Source: Pelecanus crispus
Taxonomy: Eukaryota > Chordata > Aves > Pelecaniformes > Pelecanidae
Direction: 5' to 3'
Assembly (NCBI RefSeq): GCF_030463565.1
Contig: NC_134646.1
Location: 21,129,796-21,193,795, forward strand
Length of the DNA: 64,000 nt
Shown here: positions 1 to 12,457 of the stretch, one piece after another
Position numbering within the stretch: the stretch's first letter is position 1
Layout: each line of letters begins with the position of its first letter
Notes under the pieces: generated by a model
Seen by the model: only the letters and a program-made list of their open reading frames with translations
What the model was told of the DNA's origin: nothing
Database searches by the model: none
Position numbers and translations under genes: made by a program

Positions 1-867
1 GAATAATAAACCTCCCCACAAATCTGAGGCACTTATGCTGCTGGCTGAAGTCCAGATAGATTCTGGCTACCACCATGTTAAAACAGATACTCAGGTTATG
101 TCTACACTGCAAGGTAAAAGAGTCTAAGGTATGTTTAAGGATACCAGCTTGATACCTCTGTCCACAAAGTCAGCTGTGACCATGGATATTTCTGGCTCTT
201 GCAGAGGCTAGAAGTATAATTGGATTCAAAGAGGAACAAGTAAAATTAGGTTCCTACACTGTGACTGTCATAAGCTGGAGGGCAGGAGGATGCTGAAAGA
301 GGATAATCACACCATACAAAACATTTCATTATATTTTGCACCAGACTGAGTTGAAACTGGGCTGACAAACTTTGTACACAGTTCAGAATCAGTGTCCATA
401 TTGCATTTGGGAGAGCTGAGCTGGGACCACCTGCTCCTTCTGAAGCCATCCATGCTATAGGAATAAGCATCTGAATCCATGTGAAGGCATCCAGCCTTCT
501 GCTCATCAGAGCAGAGTATATGCTCCAGAGTATAGCTTAAGCTGCAAGCACTAGGCAAACCTAGACCTGAGAAGAGGCTTAGGATCTGCTTAGCTGGCAG
601 TAAAGATAAATCCCAAAGAGACTGTAAGAGTCTCCTCAACTAAAATACAGAGGCTACCCGCCACTCTTCATCTGAAGTCTGCAGGACACAGATGATTCTT
701 GGTTAAAGTTACACACAAACTCAACCAGCATCTACCTACCACAGTGACAAAGCCTGTATAAAAAAGATGGATACTTTAATCTTGATTTAACATGAGGAGA
801 GGATATAATTGTAATAAAAGTAATGTCCTTGTAACACAAGCATATAATCTCCCTGAAATGAGCTCAC
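1..867 (-). other. PRKG2: PRKG2 intron 2, partial
   Basis: This is intron sequence downstream of the first coding exon, beginning with the GTGAGC donor at 862-867. No further PRKG2 exon was recognised. The open frames here are short and have no recognisable motif. Confidence 0.8.
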
Positions 868-1392
868 CTGGAATCCTTTCGGACTCTTGCTTTTTCAAAG
901 GAAAACATAGCTTGCCTGTTCAAATCATACAGCCGTGTTGTTGGCTCTGCAGATACACCTTCCTTGGCTCCTCTCCTCTTATCAGCAGAGACTTGAATCG
1001 TTGAAGCCACTTTAAATGGAGAAGGCTGAAGAGAGTGCTCTCCTTGAGTGCTAACAACATCCTGCAGCTTGTTTAACTGTATACACTTGCTCTGAAGTTC
1101 CTTAGTGAGTTCTGCTATGACCTTAGTCTGCATAGCCAGCTGTTCTTGAAGCTCAGCAACATGACTTTGACCCTCTTGCAACTCTTGATCTTTTCTCTTC
1201 AGCTCCTTTTCCAGTTCAAGCACCCTGCTACAAAGAACATCAGCTTGCCCATTGATCACGTTGATGCCTAGACTTGGGTCCTTCAGAAACTTATGGTTGC
1301 CAGTACAGCCAATAGAGAGGTTTGCTACATGTCTATCTGGCCGCCTCAGATACTTGGGTTTCACTGATCCATTCCCCATTTTGTCCAGAGAC
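868..1392 (-). CDS. PRKG2: PRKG2 first coding exon (exon 2), N-terminus of cGMP-dependent protein kinase II
   Basis: This exon encodes the first 170 residues of cGMP-dependent protein kinase II, a serine/threonine kinase activated by cGMP and tethered to membranes. The start ATG is at 1377-1379, just after a splice acceptor (CACCTAG, exon start 1392). The exon ends at 868 before a GTGAGC donor, with two bases of a split codon. Visible parts are MGNGS (Gly2, the N-myristoylation signal of this isoform), a leucine-rich coiled coil at about residues 51-110 (homodimerisation zipper), and a basic autoinhibitory segment at about 135-147 (RRGAKEGVSAEP). The stretches IQLNKLQDVV and EKARVRKDS match what I recall of mammalian PRKG2. 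About 17 extra residues seem to lie between the N-terminus and the coiled coil. The cGMP-binding and kinase domains lie off the left edge. PRKG1 is excluded by the MGNGS start and by the neighbouring gene RASGEF1B. Confidence 0.96.
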
Positions 1393-2892
1393 CTAGGTGA
1401 GAAAACAAAATTGCATTCCTCAAGAAGGATGGAAAAAAAAAAAAAAAAGTGGGGTCACTTCCCCATTGAGGAATAATTATTGACTATATAGACTAATTTA
1501 ACCAGTGGGCACATAACTGCCTGGCATAAAGGATATGTGATTATTAAGCATATGTGTTATTAATAATTTTAAAAAAACCCCAACTTTAAGGATTATGACC
1601 ATAAAAGAACAGTCATAATGATCAGAACAGAGGTCTGGCTAGCTTGTAAACTGTCTCCAAACATGGCTGTAAGGAGATGCCCAGGAAAGGGCAACAACAG
1701 GACGAGCATATAGGCTGCTTGACTGAAATACTGTCTGAAATTTCAGATTTCCTGAGTCTGATATGCTTTATTTAAGGTACACTGATTAGGCAACAAGAAC
1801 TAAATTGGGAAGCTTCAGCAATTTGCTTTTGCTGGCTAGTATAACCATACTTTTAACAGATGCACAATGCTGTTCTGGTTTGCAGCCTTCAGTGGGTTAG
1901 AATTGAAATACTAGACAAGGTAGCTCCCATTGCAAATCTAGTTTTCCTTAAAACACTCTTTTTTCTGAACTCGGTCTTGCTTATTGTGACTTTGCATAAT
2001 ATTTTTCTTTTGCCACAATTTCCTGGATCAATTTTGGCAGCTGGTGCTTCAGTTTGATAACAGGGTAGTATGTCAGAAATAAAGGTAAATCTGTACTGCA
2101 CATGAGAATTTAAACAAATTGCACATCAAGGTACCAAATCAAATAACTCTGAAATGCAGTGGCAGTCACTGCATTTCAAAAAAAAAAAAGGATATCACAA
2201 TTTTAAAATGACCTTTACAAAAGGATAGGGTGACTGCCCCAGGGCACAGAAAAACCTACTGTTTAGATTGTATCCAGAAACAGAACAGGTTTACTGTATA
2301 AAGAGGTGATGATTCATAATATAACAACTGCACTAGAGTGAAAACATTAGGAACTTCTGTTTTTCCATTGTATATGCACAATTAATCGTCAGTGTACAAT
2401 GGAACAAGCAGTCAGATCTGACAGATCCCTGTTTCCACATGGTGCCCTTTATTGGCTACTAGAGTAGGAGACTCATGGCCAAGTATATAGCAGGGATCAA
2501 AAAAAGACTGACAGGTAATTCAGCATGACAGTAGTTAATTCTAACAGAAAACTTAAAACCTTATGCCTCCAAGGTTTGACCAATCTTTACCCATAAGTAA
2601 TGAGACAAACAGCAAAACCAGAGCATGCTCTACGTTTACTACATGCTCTTTCTAGGGGTCTGCCACCGGCAGAGACGCAGCCAGGAACCGGGCAGACTCA
2701 AAACCCACCCAAGAGAGAAGAGGATGCCCCCGCCCACCCGGCGCGGGCTGCTCAGGGGATTCAGCACAAATCGGCGCCGAGCGCCCGGGCTGGGCTCCTC
2801 AGAAACCGGGTCCACCCCAGGACCGCGGGGTACCGGTGCTGCCGGGCCAGCACCGCTGCCGAAACCCCCGCCCCGCCGGAGCCCGGCGTTAC
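1393..2892 (-). other. PRKG2: PRKG2 intron 1 (inferred)
   Basis: This stretch lies between the inferred non-coding exon 1 and the first coding exon. It is AT-rich, with a 16-base A run at 1433-1448. Its left end is the pyrimidine-poor but valid CACCTAG acceptor next to 1392. Its right end is a GTAACG donor at 2887-2892. No coding signal was seen. Confidence 0.65.
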
Positions 2893-3400
2893 CTCGGGGA
2901 GGCCGCAGCTCCTCAGGCTCCACGGCCGCCGCGGCGCAGTCCCGGCCTCCCCAGGTCCCCGTACGCACCCGCCGGCGCCGCCCGGTGCCTCCTCCTCGGT
3001 CCTGGCCCCGCGGGGCTGCCCTCACTTGCGCTGGGTGGGCTGGGCTGGGCCCGGGGCCCCGAGGCAGGACGGGGCCGGGCGGCGGCTGGGACAGCCCGAT
3101 GCTCCCGCGCTCGCTGCAGAGCCGGGGCGGGCGGAAACGCCGCTGCCCGCCATGCTCGCTGCCCGTCACGGGCGACCGGGAGGTGCGGAGGGGGCGGGAA
3201 GGGGAGCGACCGCGGCGGTGCGGGGGCTGCAGGGCTGCCCCCCGCCCAGGGAGAGGCAGGGGCTTGCAAGGGCGTAGGGAGCCTCTGGTGCTGTGTCCGG
3301 GCTCGGCAGGGCGGCGGTTGCCCCGTCCCAGACAGGCAGGGTCGGGAGCCGCAGGGACAAGCCGGGCTCCTCAAGCCATTCCACTTTGCACAGAGGTAAA
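2655..3400 (-). promoter_or_regulatory. PRKG2: CpG island, likely PRKG2 promoter
   Basis: Base composition changes sharply from AT-rich to strongly GC- and CpG-rich, with many CCGCC, GGGGCGGG and GCGC motifs (for example GGGGGCGGGAAGG at 3189-3201, an Sp1-type GC box). There is no clear TATA box. It sits directly upstream of the first coding exon of a minus-strand gene. Long open frames on both strands here are a by-product of GC content. Confidence 0.8.
2893..3160 (-). other. PRKG2: Putative PRKG2 non-coding exon 1 (5' UTR)
   Basis: Within the CpG-rich block the minus strand reads CCCCGAG followed by GTAACG, a plausible donor, so an exon would end at 2893. PRKG2 has an untranslated first exon in other vertebrates and the next exon carries the ATG, so this fits. 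The transcription start at the right is not defined by the sequence. The boundary at 3160 is a guess. Confidence 0.5.
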
Positions 3401-6400
3401 CGCAGGACCAAGCTCGGGCCATGCTGACAAGTGTTTGTCCTGCTTGCTTTCCCCTGCCCTTTGGAGAGGTCCTGGCATGACTATCGGGCACACAGCTGAG
3501 CTGCAGCAGAGATCCTGCAGCCCTTATTCTCTGAAACTGACCCACAGGCATCACGGTGCAGCCCTCCTGCAAGGCACCTTCTCATGTCTCAGGTCTGTCC
3601 TCACTCAGGCTGGAGCACCACAGCTTGCCCCAGAATGGAGCGTTGCCTCTGTGTTCAACATTGATTCTTGGAAGAGTACAGGTTTCACAAGGGCTGTTCT
3701 CTCCTGCCACATATCTTTACGGTGATTCAAAATAACTGTCTTCAAATCAAGGATTGTTAGACCCAAACAGCCTGCCAAACCATGAGTGGAAGGATTTTAC
3801 AACAGCCAAAGAGCTGCATGCACACCTCTCCTACTGATGGTGTCAGGTGTCAAGCAGACTTGGTCTAACCCCAGCTTGTAGCCCCTAGGACACTGGCTCT
3901 CCAATTTTCTCCTCTACACTTACCCTCTCCTTTTGGGACTGTCTTTACATTCACCCCAAATTCTTTCTTGTTCCCACTCACAAACTTAAAATTGCTGACT
4001 GAAAGTGCCAGCACTGGAGGAAAAATACCAAAGGCAGTCTCTAAAGTCTTTGCTGGTATCCCTCCTATGTGCAATTCCTGGCACCCTCACTAAGTGAAAC
4101 ATCTCTACAAATGCATATCTATGAAATACTCCAGACTCAAAACCCACCCAGGAGAGCATGAAGAAAGAAGATTTTCCCTAACAGAGGTGTTTTTTTTTTT
4201 CTTTTCCCCCCTTCCATACAGGACTGTCAAGCAACCTCACTAATTTAGGTCTACTACAGCATTATATGTTGTCTTCAACTTTGATGTGCTCACTGAGTGA
4301 CCAGCTGTGCAACCTGTAGTGAGTAAGAGAGCTCATCTTAGGTCCAAATCAATGTCTTATGTCTGACTTAAGATGCTGTGATTTCTTAAAAGGCAAGGCA
4401 GAAGTTAGGCAGAGGACTGCATCCCACCCAAAGGGGCTCCTGGCTAACTGTGACAGCAGTGATACACAGGAATCAGCTGGGAGACCTGGTGAGGGAAGCT
4501 GAGAAGGCCAAGGGAATGGCTACCAAGGGGAAGTGGGGTGGGAGGGGAACAGAAAAAAGAAAAAGAGATTTCAACCGGACCTGCAGGTGTCAGTGGGTCT
4601 TTGTAATGAAGCAGGTTAGTGATCTAGCAGCCTCACAGAGGACTTAAAGAGAGGACTCTGAGAGCACATACATAGCAAAGCCCTCCACTGCTCTTGGCTG
4701 CCCTGGGCATTCACAGAGCTCCTCTAAGCTGCCCAAACACCCTCAAAGCTTCTGCAGAGGGATGTGCCAGCAGACAGCCTGGAGAAGCAGAAAGTGCAGG
4801 AATGGTGCACCAGTAGACAGAGGCAAGAAGCATTCCTGTGCCTCCTCACAATAAAAGGGAGAAGGAGCTGAAACCACTCTGAAGCAACTCAGCTCTCACT
4901 TTCTGTTCTTTCCTGGATAGTAAATACTGAAAGAAAAAGCTGTACAATCATGTTACACAAGCCCTATAGTCTGTAATTCCCACTGTCTTATCTGCGAACT
5001 GCAGGGGCAGCAATAAACCTGCAAAGCACAACAGTGTCCTGTTGTTAATCCTTTCCATTTGTATTGCTGTCTCTTAACAAGAAAGGGATAAGATTTATTG
5101 CCATGAAGTATTGAGGAGCAGGAACTTGAAAAGATGGAGCTTTAGATTGTGCCTTGCTGCTGCAGAGTTTGTGTTTTGAAGCAGAACAAAATTAATGGTA
5201 TTAACTTTTTTTTTTTTTGGTAGATAGGAATCAAACATGTGGGGATTACAAAATAACAATGTTTCTGCTTCTTTCATGCTTGGGGAAATATTTCTGTATT
5301 CTAAGAATTTTGTTCTTAGTTTTGTGGCTAGCTTGTTGAATCAGTAATCTAGAAGATGCACGTCTACCTGAAACAACACATTCTCACTTGCCCACTCTAA
5401 TCCCAGAGAATGTGTTTTGTTTGGGGTTGGTCTCCCCCTCCATCCCATATAAAAGGCTTTTCATAGGGGTGGTGGTGTTTTTGTGGTTTTGCCTCATCTA
5501 GCACCTCAGGGCACTAACCATCTTCAGAGCAGACCCATAATTAAAAAACAAACAAAACCCCCATTGTGTGAAACCTAAAGCACATAAATCATCTAAGCTC
5601 TACTGCTGTCAAGGAAAAACAAAAAAGAAAATATGATTGTAAGGGTTAAACTTATATGTACTGCATCTTCATTGATTTCAGGGGCTGTCTGGCTTTAATG
5701 GCCTGCCTCATTTCGTTAAGCATGAAAACTTTGTTAAGTGAAACAGTCAAATGAAGCTTAAGCTCTCCTGAGGTCACACCACGCTTAAAAGTCCATTTTC
5801 CTCTTGTTTGCTCTTTGTCAAAGTTTGCTTTCAAAACAGAACTACTTGTCAGAAACCTGAGATCAGAGTCACAGACAGCACAGCTCTTCTCTCTCTTGGC
5901 TAGAAATAAAGGCAAACAAAAATCATGTCCCCCACATTTGAAATAATAAAAGGTCTGGTACCTGACACATGAATAGGAACTGCAGCCACACTAATTATCA
6001 GCAGCTTCAAGCAGAAGGGAGACAACTTAATGCATTGGTGCTTTCTTCACTTCAGCCATGTTAACCAAACATCCTTCAACTAAATTCAGCCAAGTGGGGC
6101 AAAAAAATACATTAATACTGTTACAGGGATCACTCTAAGCTGGAAGACATAGGCAGATTCCTGAAAAGGCAATTGACACTAATTATTAATCTGTCTTATA
6201 ATAGCCTCCCACAAGCTCTAGAGCATTTACAGCCTCACCTGCTCAGATCTTTGTAAATATGCCGAAAGTTTTATCTGTGTACAAAAATTCAAGAGAAATA
6301 CCTCCTCCACAAGGACGCTGCAGTCTATGCAACCAGGACACACCAGTGCTGGTGGGGACAAAGGGAAGGGCAGAAAAAGAGAGTCCTTTGGCCATGGCCA

Positions 6401-9400
6401 TGCAGCAGATCAGCAACAGTCCAGGTGTAGTACCCATGGCCTGACTGCCAGGCCCTCCTTGTGGTCCCACCACTACACACGCCATGTCCCACCCCTCTTC
6501 TTGGTGAGAGATGGTGCTGCAGTCCTGGCTTGAGGCCAGGATCATGGCAGCAGTTGTTCAGAGCACAGCAAGTACCAAGAGATAAGCTGCTTTTCTTTAT
6601 GTCACCGTTTGCCAGAAAAATCCTCCTCTCGCTTCGTATGAAAGGCAGCTTCTCATCCCCCTAAAAAGATCACCTGTCAAAAGTTCATCACATTTTACTG
6701 CCTCTCTTTAGAATTAATCAACAGACTGAATGATGTTAGCACATCTTGAGCAGTCCCCTTCTATGGATATGATAATAAAGTTTATGGCATACAAAAAAGG
6801 GACTGTATAAAGGAAATGGCATTGCTTAATTCCCAAACAGAAACCAGTCATTCGATTACATGAAATAACAGATATTTATGTGTGATCTTTTCCCCAAATA
6901 ATAAATAAGCATTTGAACACTGCTTTATTCAGTGTCAGTTCACACATCAGGCTAGCTTCTACTTGTCCATAACTTCCTCTAGCCAAGAACACTCTAGCCT
7001 GTGGAAACAAAAACACAGCAAAGGCACATCTGTCAGCAGTTTGATAGGATTTCTGCATTTTCTGGCCCCAAACCCTCAGGTTCCACCACTCTCACTCAGT
7101 TTGACTAATGTAGGATGAATACTGCAAGCTGGGGCAGTGCAAGATCCAGGAAAGTGAACTGCAACATAGCTCCACCTGACACAGATGATTTTGCCACCTT
7201 TGCTGGCTCTTCTGCTTTTTTCATTGCATTGAGAGCCAGCACCAATCTCCTGAACTGCTCCTTGCCCATCTTCACGGGACAATGAGCATCAGCCCAAAGT
7301 CAGCTGCTATCCCCTCAGGTATGGACTGTGAATGTGGGCAGCCTGCACAAAGCAATAGAGGGCACCTAAAGGGCCTGTGCTGGTATGTTAAAGAGCTTCT
7401 GGCTGGGCCATATGCAATCATTCAGGCTGAAAATGCCGCTACTAGTTGTTAGGAACAGCACCACCCACTTCAAGCTGAACCATTTATATATGTATAATGC
7501 ATTTAGAGCATTATAGGGCCGGCCTTCTACATACTGAGTCTAGATCAGTTCCCACTTTGCTGTCCTCCCCCACCGCAGATGAAGAAGATCTCAAAGGCAA
7601 AAAGGGATACAAGTTGTGTATATTATTGGCAGCAAGAGTCAGGCAAACTCAAAAGCTTTTTAATGGAAACAGATACAGTAGCTATTTTACTCTGGTACTA
7701 GGATGCAATCAAGATTTAGCACACATGAAAAGGCACACATTTTTTCTAGCTCAGCTATCACATTCTGAAGCATCCTGCTTTTATTGTTACTTTTTGCACG
7801 CATACCTTTTCTAGTTTTGACCTGAGTCTCATTTTTACATCAAATCAAGTTCTCATGTGGTACTCTCTGTCAAGTCATGCATTTGAGACAAATAGCTAAG
7901 TTAAAAATTAACAAAAACAACAAAAGAGCTGTGGACCTAACTGCCTGTGCAGTGTAAAGGCAAGCTGAAGAAAGGCTCCAAGTTCTCATAGCTGCATAGG
8001 CAAGCTGATAATCCAGCTGGGATCAGGAGGGTTGGCATAGCCCACGGTGCTACTGCCCTGCGCTGGTTAGCTCACTGGTCAAGTTTTAGATTCCTGTTAA
8101 ACATCTATCATCAACAGGGATACTGAACTAAAAATTCTCCTGGGGTGCTATGGAGAGATGGCGTTTTCTATGTTCTTAATGTCCTTCAAGAGGCAAAAAT
8201 TACTAATTTCTGTCCCTGGCCAGCCTTTCAAAATTGAAATTTCAATATTGAAAATATTTTAATATGAGTTTTATGATACTTCAAAACTGTATTTTATTTG
8301 GCACTGGAAATAAAAACAAAATTATAATTTAAATAGAAGAGTAATATTATGGAAGAAATATTGCCTTTATGACTTCAACAAGGTCAAGATTTGACCCAGC
8401 ACTTAAAGTCTAAGTCAAAGCTTCCTGGGGGGGGGGGGGGGGGGGGAGGGGTGGGTGGGTGGGTGCTTTGTATCTTGCTCATGTTTTTCAGTTATAGACA
8501 TATTATAAATTTTAATCAAACTACTACACCAGCAACTCTTTAACATGGACCCAGTTACAACTGCTTATGTCATTTCTCCTATAGCAACCTGGAAGATACA
8601 CCTTTATAACAATACAACTGTAGCCTGTCTAAATGCACTCTGTGACCTTAACAATAGCAATCTAATTAATTAAAATGCTACAAGAACATATTCAAGGCAA
8701 CTATTTAGCTATTAGTTTTGTAACATGGGACATCACTACTCATGACCATTTGCTGTGGCTGAGACCATATCTTGATTCTATGAATCCTCTAAGCAAAATC
8801 AGATTGACATCATATGGCAAAGTCATACTGAGGTGGATGTAGAGACAACTGGCTACTCGATTTCTGAATCCTGTGACCATGGTTATGAGGTTTCCTAGGG
8901 TCTGAATCAGTGAGGTACTTCATGCTGTACATAATTTTAAGCACAAGAACTGGCTCACTGAGGCTCCAAATAAGAACAGAGCCAGGAACCACACCATGCA
9001 CTACCAGAGCAGCTGTTTGCTCCACACTACTTTCACATTAATACAACTACTTCTTTTTTCTCTTCATTAAATACACAATGACTACCACTTCTCTATCTCA
9101 GAAAATATTCTACAGTACACTCTTTCCTGTTCAAATCCTTCATTCAGCTTTTCCACACTCCCTTGAGTGGCACACAGTCTTTTTTTGTGTTAATGTTTCT
9201 AAGAAAATAAATGGATACAAACTATATATAATCAGGTGGCTCAGTACAGAGCAGAGAGACAATACACCATACATTGCTTGCTCTGAAGCATTTATAAGCA
9301 ACAGTAAACAAAACACAGTGCCTCAAGAATGCTAGTTTTATTTCCATGTTATGAGAGAAGCATTCCTGCAATTTGCTAAAATGCTAATATGCTGATCCTG

Positions 9401-9923
9401 AATATGCTAAAATGAAAATAAGTGGGAGACAGCTGAGCTCTGTGAGTGGATCTGCACTCACTTGATCCAGCAAGGTAATTGAGCACATGGTGCTCTGAAC
9501 TCATCATACAATCCCACACATGTAGCTTGGTGTCCTTATGTGGTTAATATGACCAGGGCACCTGCAGGGTGGCACCATAGAGAAAAGGAAAGAATCCCAA
9601 GCCTAATAAGACAGCATGGTAAGATAAAATTCAATTACAGGGAGCAAAAGAAAGGGGAGCAAGAATTGGAGGTAGGTCTTGCACATGACAAAGGAGCACC
9701 TGAGATGTCTGTGAGTGAGACAGAGGTATAGAGAAGCCAGAAGTTCTGGCTCATAAGGAATATAATTGTACTACATCTGAAGAAAATGTTAGCAGAATTT
9801 AGGGAGATTGCAAAGTTTCCTCAGACTATGAGATCACAAATCTAAGCGTGTTGCACAGGCACACATTTTTCTGTCTTTAATTACCTGTATAGTTCCTTCT
9901 ATGGCTTCTTTATATGATTGTGT
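3401..9923. other. Intergenic, no gene recognised
   Basis: This is AT-rich, unique-looking sequence upstream of PRKG2. No ORF longer than about 110 codons has recognisable homology. It contains a T run near 4191-4201 and a G-rich tract at 8427-8463. The stretch at 4380-4860 has a mixed, transcript-like composition and an AATAAA near 4850, but I cannot assign it to a gene or repeat family. Confidence 0.6.
8427..8463 (+). repeat. Poly-G tract followed by GGGT repeats (G-quadruplex-prone)
   Basis: A run of 20 G is followed by A, GGGG, and then TGGG units. Four or more G triplets with one-base loops satisfy the usual G-quadruplex pattern on the plus strand. Confidence 0.9.
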
Positions 9924-9928
9924 ACTCA
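9924..9928. repeat. Left target-site duplication (ACTCA)
   Basis: The five bases ACTCA immediately precede the TG terminus of the LTR and are repeated exactly at the other end of the provirus. A 5-bp duplication is normal for ERVL-type retroviruses. Confidence 0.85.
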
Positions 9929-10082
9929 TGTTGTGGTTTAACCCAGTAGGCAGCTAAACACCATGCAGCCATTCTCTCACTCCCTGCCCCCTGCTGCAGT
10001 GGGATGGGGGAGAGATTGAAAAAAAAAAAAATTTGTGGGCTGAGATAAAGACAGTTTAATAGCACAGAAAAGGGAGGGAAAT

Positions 10083-10115
<33 letters not shown>

Positions 10116-10498
10116 AATAATAATATATTAATAGTGATAATAGTAATAATAATAATATACAAAATAAGTGATGCACAACGCAATTGCTTACCACCTGCTG
10201 GCTGATACCCAGACAGTCCCCGAGCAGTGATCCCAGCCTCCTGGCCAACTCCCCCCAGTCTATATACTGAGCATGACATCATATGGTATGGAATATTCCT
10301 TTGGTCAGTTTGGATCAGCTGTCCTGGCTGTGCCCCCTCCCAGCTTCATGTGCACCTGGCAGAGCATGGGAAGCTGAAAAAATCCTTGAGTGTAAGCAGT
10401 GTAAGCATCAGTGTGATATCAGCATTATCCTCATACTAAATCCAAACCACTTAGTTACTAGGAAGAAAATTAACTCTATCCCAGTTGAAACCAGGACA
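9929..10498 (-). repeat. 3' LTR of the ERVL-like provirus
   Basis: The 570-bp LTR begins with TGTCCTGGTTTC on the minus strand and ends with CA. On the minus strand it shows a TATATA promoter box at about 10261-10267, a stretch that reads AAT/AAC repeats on the plus strand at 10083-10160, and an ATTAAA poly(A) signal at 10055-10060. This is the common ERVL-type LTR of bird genomes. A polypurine tract (AAGGGGTGGA, about 10499-10515) lies just upstream of it. Confidence 0.88.
10083..10160 (+). repeat. (AAC)n/(AAT)n microsatellite inside the LTR
   Basis: About ten AAC/ACA units change into AAT units with some decay. It belongs to the LTR, where such a triplet tract is characteristic of this bird family. 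It accounts for the polyleucine and polycysteine frames on the opposite strand. Confidence 0.9.
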
Positions 10499-10974
10499 GT
10501 ATCCACCCCTTATTCTATACCATCTACATCATGCACAGGTCTTACCCTTTCCAATACATTCCAATTAATCACCACTGCTTTCCCTGCCTTGATATATACA
10601 CAGATATCATTCACTTAGTCTATGGGCTATTGCTCTGAAAAGTCCATTGAGTTCATTCAGCCCATGACTTTGGACTCCATCTGTCATAAAAGTCTTTCAG
10701 AGCAGGAGAGATGGTGTGCGCTGTTGGATTGTTGCATGCTGAAGCCAGTTCTGGTTCCATCACTGCTGCACCTTGCTTGCTTTTATTAAAGTTCATTCTT
10801 CATTAATCTGGGCAATTCTTATCGTAATACCGTTGATATGGCATATAGCAACCATAAAAGAGATGCCATACAGTATTATATAGCAACTAACATCATAGCA
10901 TTCAGTTCATTGGCTATTTTCACCCAAAATCAAATCCCCTTGAGGTACACATCGGACTTCCCCATCCTTTCGTA

Positions 10975-12395
10975 TTACCCACTAGGGGCACCCAGGTCCT
11001 TGAGCAAAGGCAATCCCATTGATGTTTGCCTTTGCCTGAGGCAGGAGTAACCCAGACTGTCTCCCCCAGCATATTTTTTTATGTGCACTACAGGGACTTT
11101 ATTCCCTTCTACAGTATGTAAAAGTTTTGATGGGGCAGGGCCAGCTCTATTGGCAGATCCCCTAGTGTTGACTAACCAGGTGGCTTTTGCTAAATGTGTA
11201 TGCCAATGTTTAAATGTCCCATCATCCATTGGCTCTCAGTGTAGTCTTTAACAGTCCATTGTATTGCTCTATTTTCCCAGAGGCTGGTGCATGATAGGGG
11301 ATGTGATATACCCACTCAATGCCATCCTCTTTGGCCCAGGTGTCTATGAGGTTGTTTTGGAAATGAGTCCCCTTGTCTGACTCAATTCTTTCTGGGGTGC
11401 CCTATCACCACAGGACTTGCTTTTCAAGGCCCAGGATAGTGTTCCAGGCGGTGGCATGGGGCACGGGATATGTTTCCAGTCATCCGGTGGTTGCTGCCAC
11501 CATTGTAAGCACATGGCGCTTGCCTTGGCAGGTTTGTGGCAGTGTGATATAATCAATCTGCCAGGCCTTTCCATATTTGTATTTCAGCCATCGTCCTTCA
11601 TACCACAGAGGCTTTGACCACTTGGCTTGCTTGATTGCAGCGCATGTTTCACATTCATGGATGACCTGTGCAATAGTGTCCATGGTCAAGTCCACCCCTT
11701 GATCACAAACCCATTTATATGTTGCATCTCTTCCTTGATGTCCTGAGGTGTCATGGGCCCACCAAGCTATAAATAATTCACACTTATGTTGCCAGTCCAG
11801 ATCCACCTGAGCCACTTCAATCTTAGCGGCCTGATCCACCTGCTGGTTGTTTTGATGTTCTTCAGTGGCCCGACTCTTGGGTATGTGAGCATCTACATGA
11901 CGTACTTTTACAACTAGGTTCTCTACCCAGGCAGCAATATCTTGCCACAGTGTGGCAGCCCAGATTGGTTCACCTCTGCGCTGCCAATTGCTCTGCTTCC
12001 ATTGCTGCAACCCTCCCCACAGGGTATTTGCTACCAGCCATGAGTCAGTATGGAGGTGAAGTACTGTTCCTTTTTCTCTTTCAGCAATATCTAAAGCCAG
12101 CTGCATGGCTTTCACCTCTGCAAACTGACTAGATTCACCTTCTCCTTCAACAGTTTCTGTGACTTGTCATATAGGAATCTATACAGCAGCCTTCCACCTC
12201 TGACGTTTTCCCACAAGACAACAGGATTCATCAGTGAACAGGACATATTGCTTCTCATTTTCTGGTATTTATTATACAGTGGGGCTTCTTCAGCACACAT
12301 CACTCCCTCCTCTGGCGATATTCCCAAATCTTTGCCTTCTGACCAGTCCATCACTTGTAATATTCCTGGGTGACTGGAGTTTCCTATTCGAGCCC
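10975..12395 (-). pseudogene. ERVL-like pol remnant: RT/connection end, RNase H, integrase
   Basis: The minus strand carries degenerate pol. The order is the connection region (about 12395-12260), RNase H (about 12255-11830), then integrase with its N-terminal zinc-binding region (the ETCAA segment near 11650), the core, and a C-terminal part to about 10975. The core shows the first aspartate region (WQIDY), a SDKG motif with the second aspartate, and the HIPYH...GKIE segment with the glutamate. The reading frame is broken at least between 12112 and 12115 and again near 11480-11400, so no full product is made. No matching gag, protease or envelope is present. Confidence 0.88.
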
Positions 12396-12457
12396 ATTAC
12401 AGCACTATGGCAGTTACTAGGAAGAAAATTAACTCTGTCCCAGCTGAAACCAGGACA
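12396..12457 (-). repeat. 62-bp remnant of the 5' LTR
   Basis: The last 47 bases closely match the end of the full LTR at 10452-10498, differing at only a few positions. The adjoining bases (ACAGCACTAT) fit the family LTR. It then switches abruptly into pol, which marks a large internal deletion. The left boundary is approximate. Confidence 0.82.

Larger units (their letters stand above)
9929..12457 (-). mobile_element. Deleted ERVL-like endogenous retrovirus (class III)
   Basis: The provirus is about 2.5 kb and runs on the minus strand. It consists of a 62-bp remnant of the 5' LTR, a partial pol (end of reverse transcriptase/connection, RNase H, integrase), about 480 bp without a recognisable gene, a polypurine tract and a full 3' LTR. 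ACTCA duplications flank it exactly. The primer-binding site, gag, protease and most of reverse transcriptase are missing, and no env is seen. Pol resembles ERVL rather than alpha- or gammaretroviruses. It is an old, non-functional copy with stops and frameshifts. Confidence 0.9.

Noticed and set aside
2625..3725. 366-codon plus-strand ORF and overlapping ORFs on both strands
   Set aside because: They lie in a CpG island where stop codons are rare, have Arg/Pro/Gly/Ala-rich low-complexity content, and overlap in several frames.
9910..10282. Minus-strand ORFs with polycysteine or polyleucine
   Set aside because: They are translations of the triplet microsatellite inside the retroviral LTR.
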